Source: Clostridium sp.
GTDB lineage: Bacteria; Bacillota; Clostridia; Clostridiales; Clostridiaceae
Direction of reading: 5' to 3'
DNA length: 64,000 bases
NCBI RefSeq assembly: GCF_029258205.1
Contig: NZ_JARHZJ010000044.1
Location: forward strand, 1 to 64,000
Under the pieces are notes generated by a model, which was not told the origin of the DNA, did no database searches, and saw nothing but the letters and a program-made list of their open reading frames with translations. Each line of letters begins with the position of its first letter. The stretch's first letter is position 1. Positions 1 to 6,433 of this stretch are shown one piece after another. The translations under genes were made by a program, and so were the position numbers.

Positions 1-263
1 AAATTTTCTAATCTAACAATACTAGTTATTAAGGATGTTACTACTAAAGGAACTACTATCATCTTAATTAAAGACATATAAGCCTTTCCTACTGTATCTA
101 AAAATAGTATGTTCTCCTTAAATATAATTCCAAGTACTACCCCTAAAGTTAATGCTGTCAGCGTAGCAAATGAAAATTTATTTGTAATTTTTCTTATTTT
201 ATATATAGCATATGTTGCTAATATTGAAAGCACAATTGCTAATATTAATTTAATATTAATCAT
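1..263 (-). CDS. Sodium:dicarboxylate/L-cystine symporter family (DAACS), N-terminal part
   Basis: The gene runs off the left edge; only the first 87 codons are visible, read from ATG at 263 with an AGGAGGA site at 272-278. The translation starts MINIKLILAIVLSILATYAI and continues with a second hydrophobic segment and then YMSLIKMIVVPLVVTSLI, which is the signature of the third membrane segment of the DAACS symporters (GltP, DctA, TcyP). Members are integral membrane Na+ or H+ coupled carriers for dicarboxylates, glutamate or cystine. The upstream T-box appears to carry a UGC (Cys) specifier, so by inference this copy is a TcyP-like cystine importer induced by cysteine starvation. The substrate cannot be proven from the fragment. 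Confidence 0.8.
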   Translation of the reverse strand, partial: MINIKLILAIVLSILATYAIYKIRKITNKFSFATLTALTLGVVLGIIFKENILFLDTVGKAYMSLIKMIVVPLVVTSLITSIVRLEN

Positions 264-364
264 AAAAAATTTCCTCCTATAAAATTACTTTTTATTTAAT
301 ATTGCTAAGCTTTTATATTAAAAGCCAAGCTTACAAAGTATAATTTTATTGTTATATGCTGGCC

Positions 365-656
365 AGCAAAATATAATAAAAAAAGCCCTCTACCTCTGTA
401 AATTACAGAGGCAGAAGACTATACTTCCACGGTTCCACTCTGATTAGATATATAATATCCATCTCTATTTAGGTACATTCATACCCTAACTCTATAATGG
501 GAGTTCCCATAAACACCTACTTAATTCGGCACTTAAGCTCCAAGGGGCACTTCAATAATACTCATTACAGGTTATCTCAGCAAACTAACCTCTCTCTGTA
601 GTAACTTATAATATTTACTTTCCCTCTTCAACGCATTTAAATAAATATTTTTCTTG
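365..656 (-). promoter_or_regulatory. T-box riboswitch leader, specifier probably UGC (Cys)
   Basis: On the minus strand the leader contains the T-box sequence AGAGTGGAACCGTGG (427-441), followed by a terminator hairpin CCTCTGTA/TACAGAGG and a T run at about 376-384. Upstream is a stem I region with the AGAGAG/GGTTAG and CTGAGATAACC elements. Aligning the segment GAAGTGCCCCTTGGAGC to the specifier loop of glyQS-type T-boxes puts TGC (547-549) in the specifier position. Uncharged tRNA-Cys would then favour the antiterminator and allow expression of the symporter. The T-box itself is certain; the codon assignment rests on manual alignment. Confidence 0.9.
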
Positions 657-662
657 TTTTAA

Positions 663-691
663 ATAATATATTATTTATTTTTTAAAGTCAA
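663..691 (-). promoter_or_regulatory. Sigma-A promoter of the T-box/symporter transcript
   Basis: Minus strand TTGACT (686-691), a 17-bp spacer and TATTAT (663-668) place the transcription start near 656, just upstream of the T-box stem I. Confidence 0.7.
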
Positions 692-717
692 CATATTTTT
701 TTAACTTAAATTATTTC

Positions 718-747
718 TTGACAGTTTTATATTTAAAATGATATTAT
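718..747 (+). promoter_or_regulatory. Sigma-A promoter of a small RNA
   Basis: TTGACA (718-723) is followed after 18 bp by TATTAT (742-747). It is back to back with the T-box promoter and points to the small RNA at 754-830. Confidence 0.65.
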
Positions 748-753
748 TATTAA

Positions 754-830
754 GCAGTTGGTACGTATAGTGCTAATTCTTTTGTAGAGCTTGGTTAAGT
801 CCTTCGCCGGATGCCAAGCTCTACTTTTTT
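754..830 (+). ncRNA. Putative ~77-nt small RNA of unknown family
   Basis: A consensus promoter ends at 747 and an 11-bp terminator stem GTAGAGCTTGG/CCAAGCTCTAC (784-794 and 814-824) followed by six T ends at 830, which defines a short transcript with no open frame. The 5' part can form a small stem (757-761 with 773-777) with an 11-nt loop; the terminator has a 19-nt loop containing CCTTCGCCGG. The downstream gene has its own promoter at 880-908, so this looks like a free-standing RNA rather than only an attenuator. A two-hairpin RNA whose second hairpin is a terminator also resembles the layout of short transcriptional riboswitches, but I do not recognise a family. Confidence 0.55.
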
Positions 831-879
831 ATTCCAAATTTAATTTAAAGATTTTAATTATTCCAAATTATTATAAATA

Positions 880-908
880 TTGATTCTTAAAGAAAATTCC
901 TATATAAA
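880..908 (+). promoter_or_regulatory. Promoter of the gene at 1022
   Basis: TTGATT (880-885), 17-bp spacer, TATAAA (903-908). The start of transcription would be near 915, giving a leader of about 107 nt. Confidence 0.5.
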
Positions 909-957
909 CACATTAGAAATCCTATGCATATACTATAGCAACATCTACATTACTATA

Positions 958-1021
958 GGAAGGGAGGTCTAATCAATAGGTGAATATTATCTAATGATTT
1001 TATACTCTTATTGAAGATTTT
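958..1021 (+). promoter_or_regulatory. Structured leader: SD far from start, mini-ORFs
   Basis: The only good Shine-Dalgarno sequence (GGGAGG, 962-967) lies 54 nt before the ATG at 1022. Between them are two overlapping mini-frames: GTG at 980 encoding four residues and ending TAA at 992-994, and ATG at 994 (sharing an A with that stop) encoding MILYSY and ending at 1014. The segment 973-980 can also pair with 1007-1014 (eight pairs, one G-U), which would bring the SD to about 12 nt from the ATG. Either translational coupling or a ribosome-bridged hairpin is possible. Confidence 0.45.
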
Positions 1022-1903
1022 ATGGAAAAAGATCTATTTAATAATGAAGCCTTGGATGATATTATTTTTAGATTATCAGAGAGTAATCTTTCAGATTTTT
1101 TCTATGAAAAAATTGGTGAACTCAACATGATAATAGGAGGACTAAATTCTGATTTTTCTGGAGTAGCTTCTACAACATTAACTGGTTGCTCTTTTCAACT
1201 TCAACAATTAACTCTTTTTAAAAGGTTATTAAATGAAGGAGAATTAATTTTAGAATTTCTACTTGAAAATAAAGATGAATTTAGAAATTGGTTTAATAAC
1301 AATCCTTACTCTTACTTTAAACACTGTTCTATATTTAAAAACTCAACACTAGAAAAAGATTACTATAATGATTTTAAATCTTCATACAATGAACTAACCT
1401 CCAAGTATAATTTAAACTTACTTAACCTTATATCATCTCTTATTTTTCTATCTTCTTATAATTGCTGCGTAAAGAAAAAAATAAACTACCAAGAAGCCTT
1501 TATTAAAGCAATTTTAGAAAACCATATAGATAAAGTCTATGAAAACTCTATTAATATAAAAAATTTCCTTGAAAAATTAGAATTAAAACCTCTAGAATTT
1601 AAAGATGAAATAAGAAATTTGTTAGTATTAATTTCATCTGAATCATTATATTTTGAAGATACTCCTTTAAGATTATTAGATTATGCAAATGCAACAGATA
1701 TACTTACAGTTATAATCTTAATTATAAATGTAAAAGAATACATTACAGAAAGTAAAGTTATTCCTCTTAAACTATCTAAAAATTCTTTTATGAATATAGA
1801 TGAATATAAAAAATTTATGAATTCTATAAGTGAATCGTATATTAGAATATATGATTATGATGAAGATATTAGAAAAAAAATAGAAGAAGAGCTTAAACTT
1901 TAA
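1022..1903 (+). CDS. Hypothetical protein, 293 aa
   Basis: The frame has clostridial codon use and is closed by a good terminator, so it is likely real. The product is acidic, rich in Asn, Leu and Ile and probably all-helical. It has no signal peptide, no convincing membrane span apart from a hydrophobic stretch near residues 225-240 (ATDILTVIILIINVKEYI), and no motif I recognise. ATG at 1022 is the first Met codon after an in-frame TGA at 995-997; it lacks an SD at normal distance (see the leader entry). It precedes a pentapeptide-repeat gene with a similar leader, which suggests shared control, but the two are separated by a terminator. Confidence 0.75.
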   Translation: MEKDLFNNEALDDIIFRLSESNLSDFFYEKIGELNMIIGGLNSDFSGVASTTLTGCSFQLQQLTLFKRLLNEGELILEFLLENKDEFRNWFNNNPYSYFKHCSIFKNSTLEKDYYNDFKSSYNELTSKYNLNLLNLISSLIFLSSYNCCVKKKINYQEAFIKAILENHIDKVYENSINIKNFLEKLELKPLEFKDEIRNLLVLISSESLYFEDTPLRLLDYANATDILTVIILIINVKEYITESKVIPLKLSKNSFMNIDEYKKFMNSISESYIRIYDYDEDIRKKIEEELKL

Positions 1904-1905
1904 GT

Positions 1906-1943
1906 AAAAAGGCAACTTAAATAAAATTTTAGTTGCCTTTTTA
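1906..1943 (+). terminator. Intrinsic terminator
   Basis: AAAAAGGCAACT pairs with AGTTGCCTTTTT, directly after the stop codon at 1903. Confidence 0.85.
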
Positions 1944-2014
1944 TAATAATATTTATAATTAAAATCTTATAATATCTTCGCTAATTGTAATATTATGTGA
2001 TAGAATAAAAAAAT

Positions 2015-2042
2015 ATGACTTTTAAATTAATAATTATATAAT
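2015..2042 (+). promoter_or_regulatory. Candidate promoter of the pentapeptide-repeat gene
   Basis: TATAAT at 2037-2042 is preceded by ATGACT (2015-2020) at 16 bp. The -35 match is only moderate. Confidence 0.4.
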
Positions 2043-2090
2043 TTATCTTTATAAGTTATTTTAAATAAATTAAATATATTTTTATTTAGA

Positions 2091-2158
2091 AAGGTGGTGG
2101 ATACGTTACTATGTTAGTTAAGTTTATAACTTATAACTAAAAATTAGTAACGATTATT
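2091..2158 (+). promoter_or_regulatory. Leader with 9-residue peptide and hairpin between SD and start
   Basis: AAGGTGGTGG (2091-2100) is the SD. Ten nt later ATG at 2111 opens a nine-codon frame encoding MLVKFITYN and ending TAA at 2138-2140; the main ATG is at 2159. The same bases form a long hairpin: CGTTACTA (2104-2111) with TAGTAACG (2145-2152), then TTAGTTA with TAACTAA, then AGTT with AACT. If folded, the SD is about 9 nt from the main start. This architecture repeats that of the neighbouring gene at 1022. Confidence 0.55.
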
Positions 2159-2815
2159 ATGAAACAAACTCAAAAAAACACTCAAATTTTCAAATACAAC
2201 AAGGCAGAAAAAAGAAATAAAAACTTTATGTATATGGATTTTAGAAGAGGAAACTGCTATAACTGTGATTTTTCTTGTTCTAATTTTAGTTATGCAAGCT
2301 TTAGAGGTGCACATTTTAAATCCTGTGATTTCTTCGAATGCAAATTTGACTCCACAGAATTTATAGGTAGTAATCTTAAGAAAAGTAAATTTAAAAAATC
2401 TAAATTTAAAAATGTAATATTCGAAGGAGTTAACTTAGATGGAGTTGATTTTTCAGGAGCTACCTTTGAAAATGTAATATTTATAAATAGCGATATAAGT
2501 AAAACATCTGGGATGAAGTTTAAAAAAGATGAAGTTAAAATTTATGAAGATATACCATCTTTTGAAATTAGTGACTCTCTTAAGGAAGCAGCTCTAAAAG
2601 CCTTAGAAAATAAATACATAAAAAAATCTAGGGTTTTAGATACAAAAGAAGGTGAATTAAATACCTTAAGTTTAATTAGACTTCTTGAGAATCATAAAGA
2701 AAATATGCTTATAGAAGGTCTTAAACTTTCTTCTGAAAAAATAGATAGAGATTTCTGTACCTTAAGCTACATAGACAAGGCTATTACTAAACTTAAAAAT
2801 GAAGGTTTATTATAA
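2159..2815 (+). CDS. Pentapeptide repeat protein
   Basis: Residues about 25-120 consist of consecutive pentapeptides of the A(D/N)LXX type (for example CDFSCSNFSYASFRGAHF, then GVNLDGVDFSGATF), which fold into a right-handed beta-helix. The C-terminal ~100 residues are charged and helical and carry no known domain. The length, 218 aa, is similar to the Qnr/MfpA gyrase-protecting proteins, but the repeat block is much shorter than theirs and function cannot be assigned. The start codon ATG at 2159 has no adjacent SD and depends on the unusual leader described at 2091-2158. The repeats are Cys- and Phe-rich (CDFSCS, CDFFECKF). Confidence 0.85.
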   Translation: MKQTQKNTQIFKYNKAEKRNKNFMYMDFRRGNCYNCDFSCSNFSYASFRGAHFKSCDFFECKFDSTEFIGSNLKKSKFKKSKFKNVIFEGVNLDGVDFSGATFENVIFINSDISKTSGMKFKKDEVKIYEDIPSFEISDSLKEAALKALENKYIKKSRVLDTKEGELNTLSLIRLLENHKENMLIEGLKLSSEKIDRDFCTLSYIDKAITKLKNEGLL

Positions 2816-2834
2816 GAAAAGTTATAAATATGAA

Positions 2835-2869
2835 AGATATTATCAGAGCTAAAAACTCTGATAATATCT
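2835..2869. terminator. Bidirectional terminator-like hairpin
   Basis: A 14-bp perfect stem (AGATATTATCAGAG with its complement) sits between convergent genes ending at 2815 and 2910; the T runs are poor. Confidence 0.6.
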
Positions 2870-2909
2870 AATTATACCTTATTTAAAATGCTCAAACTTA
2901 ATTTTATAT

Positions 2910-3893
2910 TCATAACGATAAAAATTTAAATATCTTCTCTAAATAATCATAAAGAATTTCATCTTTTTCAAAAAATCCATCATGTTTACTGCCCTTCAAT
3001 TCAATAATTTCACAGTTCTTAGCTAATTTTTTAAACTCATAATAAAATTTTGTGTCAACATAGTCATCAAACTCACTCTTAAATAATAAAATAGGTGTAT
3101 TAATTCTTTCTATATTTCTCTTTTTCATTAAATAATCAGTTGCTTTTGCTGCTTCTTTATACCAATGAATAGACCCACCACCTCTTCTCAAAATAGGATT
3201 TTCTAATAGAAATTTATGGTATACGCTATGTCTATATTTATCTGATGTACCTGACGACTCTAAATTTTCATCTTCCTCAAAAGGTTTTTGTCCAAAAATA
3301 AATTTCTCTCCTTTTCCCATAAGAATTAAAATTTTAGCTATTAATTTGCATTTTATATGAGAGTATTCTCCTGTATTTATTCTAAACATTGGAGAATTTA
3401 AAATTGCTTTCTTAAAATATCCATGGTTATTTTCTAAAAATATAGTAGCTATAGCTCCCCCCATAGAATGTGCAAATAAATATAAATTATTATTAAACTT
3501 ATTATCTTTTAATACAACTTCATTTAGAAAAGTCTTTAGATCTTTAACATAATAATTAAATGATTCTACTTCCACCTGTGTATTACAAAATTTGCTTAAA
3601 CACCCTGATCTCCCATGCCCTCTATGTTCCATTATATAAACTGAAAAACCTTCATTTAAAAAATAGTATATTATTTCATGATACTTCTCTATACATTCCG
3701 AAAATCCATGACATATAACTATTGCTTTATCTGACTCTTCTATTATGTATTTTTCATAATATATATAATCACCATTTTCTCCTTCAAAAGTTCCACTACT
3801 TCTCATATTATTTAGCATATTCTCAACTATTTCTATCTTCTCTTTTTCAAAGCCATATTTATAAATATATTTTCTATTTAAAGTTTTACACAT
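2910..3893 (-). CDS. Alpha/beta hydrolase, lysophospholipase/monoacylglycerol lipase family
   Basis: 327 aa cytosolic alpha/beta hydrolase of the PldB/monoglyceride lipase group (Hydrolase_4). Visible features are the oxyanion-hole region AIVICHGFSE (about residues 76-85), the family motif EHRGHGRSG, and the nucleophile elbow FAHSMGGAIA with GxSxG-type Ser. A catalytic Asp is likely in LFKSEFDDYVD and the His in ELKGSKHDGFFE, so the triad is complete. The likely reaction is ester hydrolysis of lysophospholipids or monoacylglycerols; substrate is inferred only from the family. ATG at 3893 is preceded by AAGGGGGAA. It is monocistronic, convergent with the pentapeptide gene. Confidence 0.85.
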   Translation of the reverse strand: MCKTLNRKYIYKYGFEKEKIEIVENMLNNMRSSGTFEGENGDYIYYEKYIIEESDKAIVICHGFSECIEKYHEIIYYFLNEGFSVYIMEHRGHGRSGCLSKFCNTQVEVESFNYYVKDLKTFLNEVVLKDNKFNNNLYLFAHSMGGAIATIFLENNHGYFKKAILNSPMFRINTGEYSHIKCKLIAKILILMGKGEKFIFGQKPFEEDENLESSGTSDKYRHSVYHKFLLENPILRRGGGSIHWYKEAAKATDYLMKKRNIERINTPILLFKSEFDDYVDTKFYYEFKKLAKNCEIIELKGSKHDGFFEKDEILYDYLEKIFKFLSL

Positions 3894-4075
3894 AAAGTTC
3901 CCCCTTTTTATATGTTCATAGATTACACATATTACTTAAGATAATTATACTACTTATTAAAAATAAATATTTATAAAAGTTAAAATCATTTAAAGTCTTT
4001 ATGCTATACTATCTATATAAAATTGAATAAAAAAATAATTTTTTTTACAATCTAAAGATAAGGAGTGAATTTAAT

Positions 4076-4420
4076 ATGTTTAGACATATCTTAGAAGATG
4101 CTATATGGATAATAAATGCAGTCTCAATAATAGTTCTTTTATGGGGAGTTCTTTTAACAGTAAAAGATTTTATTATATCTGAAATAAAATCTAAAAATAG
4201 AATTGAAGCTGTAAAAAAGATTACTATTGTCAAAAATTGCTTAGGAACTTATATATTACTTGGATTAGAAATTCTAATATGTGCTGATATAATTGAATCT
4301 ATATTAAATCCTACTTTCCACGATATTATAGTTTTAGCATCCATAGTAGTAATAAGAACTGTAATTTCTTACTTTCTTAATAAAGAAATAGAATCTAATA
4401 AGGAGCATCTTGAAAATTAA
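4076..4420 (+). CDS. DUF1622 family membrane protein (first of a tandem pair)
   Basis: 114 aa with three predicted membrane segments (about 9-30, 55-75 and 82-98) and the DUF1622 signatures LGLEILICADIIESIL and VIRTVISYFLNKEIE. SD AAGGAG lies 10 nt before the ATG. The family function is unknown. The next gene (4434) is a paralog separated by 13 bp, so the two form an operon and may make a hetero-oligomeric membrane complex. Confidence 0.85.
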   Translation: MFRHILEDAIWIINAVSIIVLLWGVLLTVKDFIISEIKSKNRIEAVKKITIVKNCLGTYILLGLEILICADIIESILNPTFHDIIVLASIVVIRTVISYFLNKEIESNKEHLEN

Positions 4421-4433
4421 ATTCTAACTTACT

Positions 4434-4811
4434 ATGAAAGAAGTGATTTCTTTGGTACATAAAACTTTAGAATGGTTGATTCTTATTTTGCAAGGAATAT
4501 CTGTTGCAGTGATTATTTATGGAGTTATAATAACTATATTTAAATTCTTTAAAATTGAATTTTCAAAAGGAAATAGAATATTAAAAATTAAAAATCTAAA
4601 TATGACTAAAAACTTTCTTGGTAGTTATATATTATTCGGACTAGAAATATTAGTATGTTCAGGTATTATATTATCAATTTTAAAACCTACTCTATATGAT
4701 ATTTTACTTTTAGGTTCAACTGTTACACTTAGAACTGTAATATCTTACTTTCTAAAAAAAGAACTTAAATCAAGTAATGCAAATTCTAATTCAAAAAAAG
4801 AAAACTCTTAA
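4434..4811 (+). CDS. DUF1622 family membrane protein (second of a tandem pair)
   Basis: 125 aa, clearly homologous to the preceding product: LFGLEILVCSGIILSIL and LRTVISYFLKKELK match its two signature segments. Three membrane spans are predicted; the C-terminal tail is a hydrophilic Asn/Ser/Lys stretch. The ATG at 4434 has no convincing SD (the AAGGAG inside the end of the upstream gene is about 28 nt away), so translation is probably coupled to the first gene, or starts a few codons later. The stop codon lies inside the terminator hairpin. Confidence 0.85.
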   Translation: MKEVISLVHKTLEWLILILQGISVAVIIYGVIITIFKFFKIEFSKGNRILKIKNLNMTKNFLGSYILFGLEILVCSGIILSILKPTLYDILLLGSTVTLRTVISYFLKKELKSSNANSNSKKENS

Positions 4812-4829
4812 AGAGTTTTCTTTTTTTGA
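4791..4829. terminator. Terminator overlapping the stop codon
   Basis: AAAAAAAGAAAACTCTT pairs with its complement ending in seven T; the TAA stop at 4809-4811 is in the loop. Works in both directions. Confidence 0.85.
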
Positions 4830-4875
4830 ATTAGATACTGAAAAAGTTAATTTATATTATTTTTATCTAAAAGAA

Positions 4876-5379
4876 TTAAATTAACTTTTCAAAAGCTATT
4901 CTCTCGCTTCCATCCTCTAAATATATTATTCCACACTTTTTAAAACCACTTTTTAACAATGCCCTCTGCATAGAAATATTATCTTTATGAGTATCTATTT
5001 TTATACTAAAAATATTACTATTTAAAGCTAACTTCTCAGCTTCCTTTATTAAATCTTTAAAAATACCTTTTCCCTTGTATTTATTGTGAACAGCAACTCT
5101 ATGCATAACAATATATTCCTCATTAGTTATCCATTCTCCATTAAATATTGAATTATAAGTGCTTTCCTCATCTAAAGATATTACAGTTGTAGCAATAATT
5201 TCATCTTTATTAGTTAATACATAACTATTTTCACTTTCTATATCTTTTCTTAAATCTTTCTTTGCTGGATAGCCATCTTGCCATTGATCAACCTTAGTTT
5301 CTTTAAGATATTTTTTAGATAGTTCTATTATTTCAACAATCTGATCTAAATCAGAAATACTTGCTTGTCTAAATTCCAA
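4876..5379 (-). CDS. GNAT family N-acetyltransferase
   Basis: 167 aa, one Acetyltransf domain. The acetyl-CoA binding motif A is seen as VMHRVAVHNKYKGKGIFKDLIKEAEKLA (Q/R-x-x-G-x-G/A form, KYKGKGIF), and the C-terminal region MQRALLKSGFKKCGIIYLEDGSER is the usual beta6-beta7 part. The acceptor substrate is unknown. ATG at 5379 with GGGGGAG at good distance. Monocistronic between terminators. Confidence 0.85.
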   Translation of the reverse strand: MEFRQASISDLDQIVEIIELSKKYLKETKVDQWQDGYPAKKDLRKDIESENSYVLTNKDEIIATTVISLDEESTYNSIFNGEWITNEEYIVMHRVAVHNKYKGKGIFKDLIKEAEKLALNSNIFSIKIDTHKDNISMQRALLKSGFKKCGIIYLEDGSERIAFEKLI

Positions 5380-5524
5380 ATTTACTCCCCCTAATTTATA
5401 AAGTTTAAATGAAATTTTATATTAAAACTCTCAATTTGTCTATATTAAAATAAAACATTAAACCAATATACATATAATTTATTTTTATCTCTTATATTAT
5501 TTTATCTTTTCTAAATAATAAAAT

Positions 5525-5567
5525 ACTCCATTTATAGCAAAAATTTAATTATTGCTATAAATGGAGT
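5525..5567. terminator. Long hairpin terminator
   Basis: ACTCCATTTATAGCAA pairs perfectly over 16 bp with TTGCTATAAATGGAGT; it follows the gene at 5591-6265 on the minus strand. Confidence 0.7.
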
Positions 5568-5590
5568 CTGTAAGAATACTAACTTTTTTA

Positions 5591-6265
5591 TTATTTAACA
5601 GCTTTTTTATTATTACATATTCTTAAAATAAAATATCCTAAGAATATAACTGTATATACTATCACAGCACTTAAATTAAAAACTTTCTTATTAAATAATA
5701 TTATTATTATGTGTACATATACTAAGAAATAAAAAGGATATGCCCATCTTTGAATTTTCTTCCACTTTCTTGGTGACATACTAACCCTTATCTTCTTAAA
5801 TGATGTTATGAATAGAGGAATCATTATTATAAATGCTACTAATCCTACTATTATAAAAGCTATGTATAAAATGCTTAATGGCTTTCCACTAAATAATCTT
5901 ACTAAGAACTTATAAGTATATATTATAAAATGAGGAAATATAAGTATAGATGCCAAAATTGCCATTTCAGCTCTAACTCTTAAAAGTTTTTTGGTAATTC
6001 CCCATTTCTTACTTAAAGCACCTGCAAACATTACCAAAATAAATAATGCCGTTGATACATATCCTTTCATTAAGCTTCTTTCTAAAACAAATATAATTCC
6101 TTCTAATTTAAAGCCTGTCCATATTTTAAAAATCTCATATGATGTAACTACTATTGATATTAAAGTAGCTAACATATAAAAATATTTAGATTGCTTTTTT
6201 AAAATGTTATTTAGACCTAAGACTAAAATTATTACTGCTATTAATGAATAAATTAAATAATCCAT
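5591..6265 (-). CDS. Ferric-reductase-like transmembrane protein (FRD/YedZ-MsrQ type)
   Basis: 224 aa with about six membrane spans. The central part has the layout of the ferric reductase-like transmembrane domain: RVRAEMAILASILIFPHFIIY with a His in the third span, and KWKKIQRWAYPFYFLVYVHI with a second His, the positions expected for heme b ligands. There is no FAD/NAD domain, as in MsrQ/YedZ. The upstream promoter is overlapped by a Fur-box-like sequence (6289-6303), which independently ties the gene to iron. A role in membrane electron transfer to iron or a partner reductase is inferred. ATG at 6265 has AAAGGAG at 9 nt. Confidence 0.7.
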   Translation of the reverse strand: MDYLIYSLIAVIILVLGLNNILKKQSKYFYMLATLISIVVTSYEIFKIWTGFKLEGIIFVLERSLMKGYVSTALFILVMFAGALSKKWGITKKLLRVRAEMAILASILIFPHFIIYTYKFLVRLFSGKPLSILYIAFIIVGLVAFIIMIPLFITSFKKIRVSMSPRKWKKIQRWAYPFYFLVYVHIIIILFNKKVFNLSAVIVYTVIFLGYFILRICNNKKAVK

Positions 6266-6288
6266 CGATTTCTCCTTTCACTTGTTAC

Positions 6289-6337
6289 TGACAATCATTT
6301 TCATTCAGATAATACTATACAATTCATTAAAAGTCAA
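6289..6337 (-). promoter_or_regulatory. Promoter with Fur-box-like operator
   Basis: Minus strand: TTGACT (6332-6337), 17 bp, TATTAT (6309-6314), then TGAAAATGATTGTCA (6289-6303), which matches the 7-1-7 Fur consensus TGATAATnATTATCA at 12 of 14 fixed positions and covers the predicted transcription start. Iron-dependent repression is the expected outcome. Confidence 0.6.
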
Positions 6338-6349
6338 TTAAAAATATAA

Positions 6350-6382
6350 AAAAGATGGATAATAATATTCATCCATCTTTTT
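6350..6382. terminator. Intrinsic terminator
   Basis: AAAAGATGGAT/ATCCATCTTTTTT hairpin after the permease gene (minus strand) and upstream of the Fur-controlled promoter. Confidence 0.75.
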
Positions 6383-6433
6383 TATACATTAATACAATTA
6401 TTGTATTAAAATTTTTAAAAACTATTATTTAAC

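Noticed and set aside
754-830. Small RNA considered as a guanidine or other known riboswitch
   Set aside because: No conserved core motif could be matched with confidence, and the downstream gene is not of a typical regulated class.
4045-4233. 62-codon minus-strand frame opposite the first DUF1622 gene
   Set aside because: It is the complement of a well supported gene and lacks a Shine-Dalgarno site.
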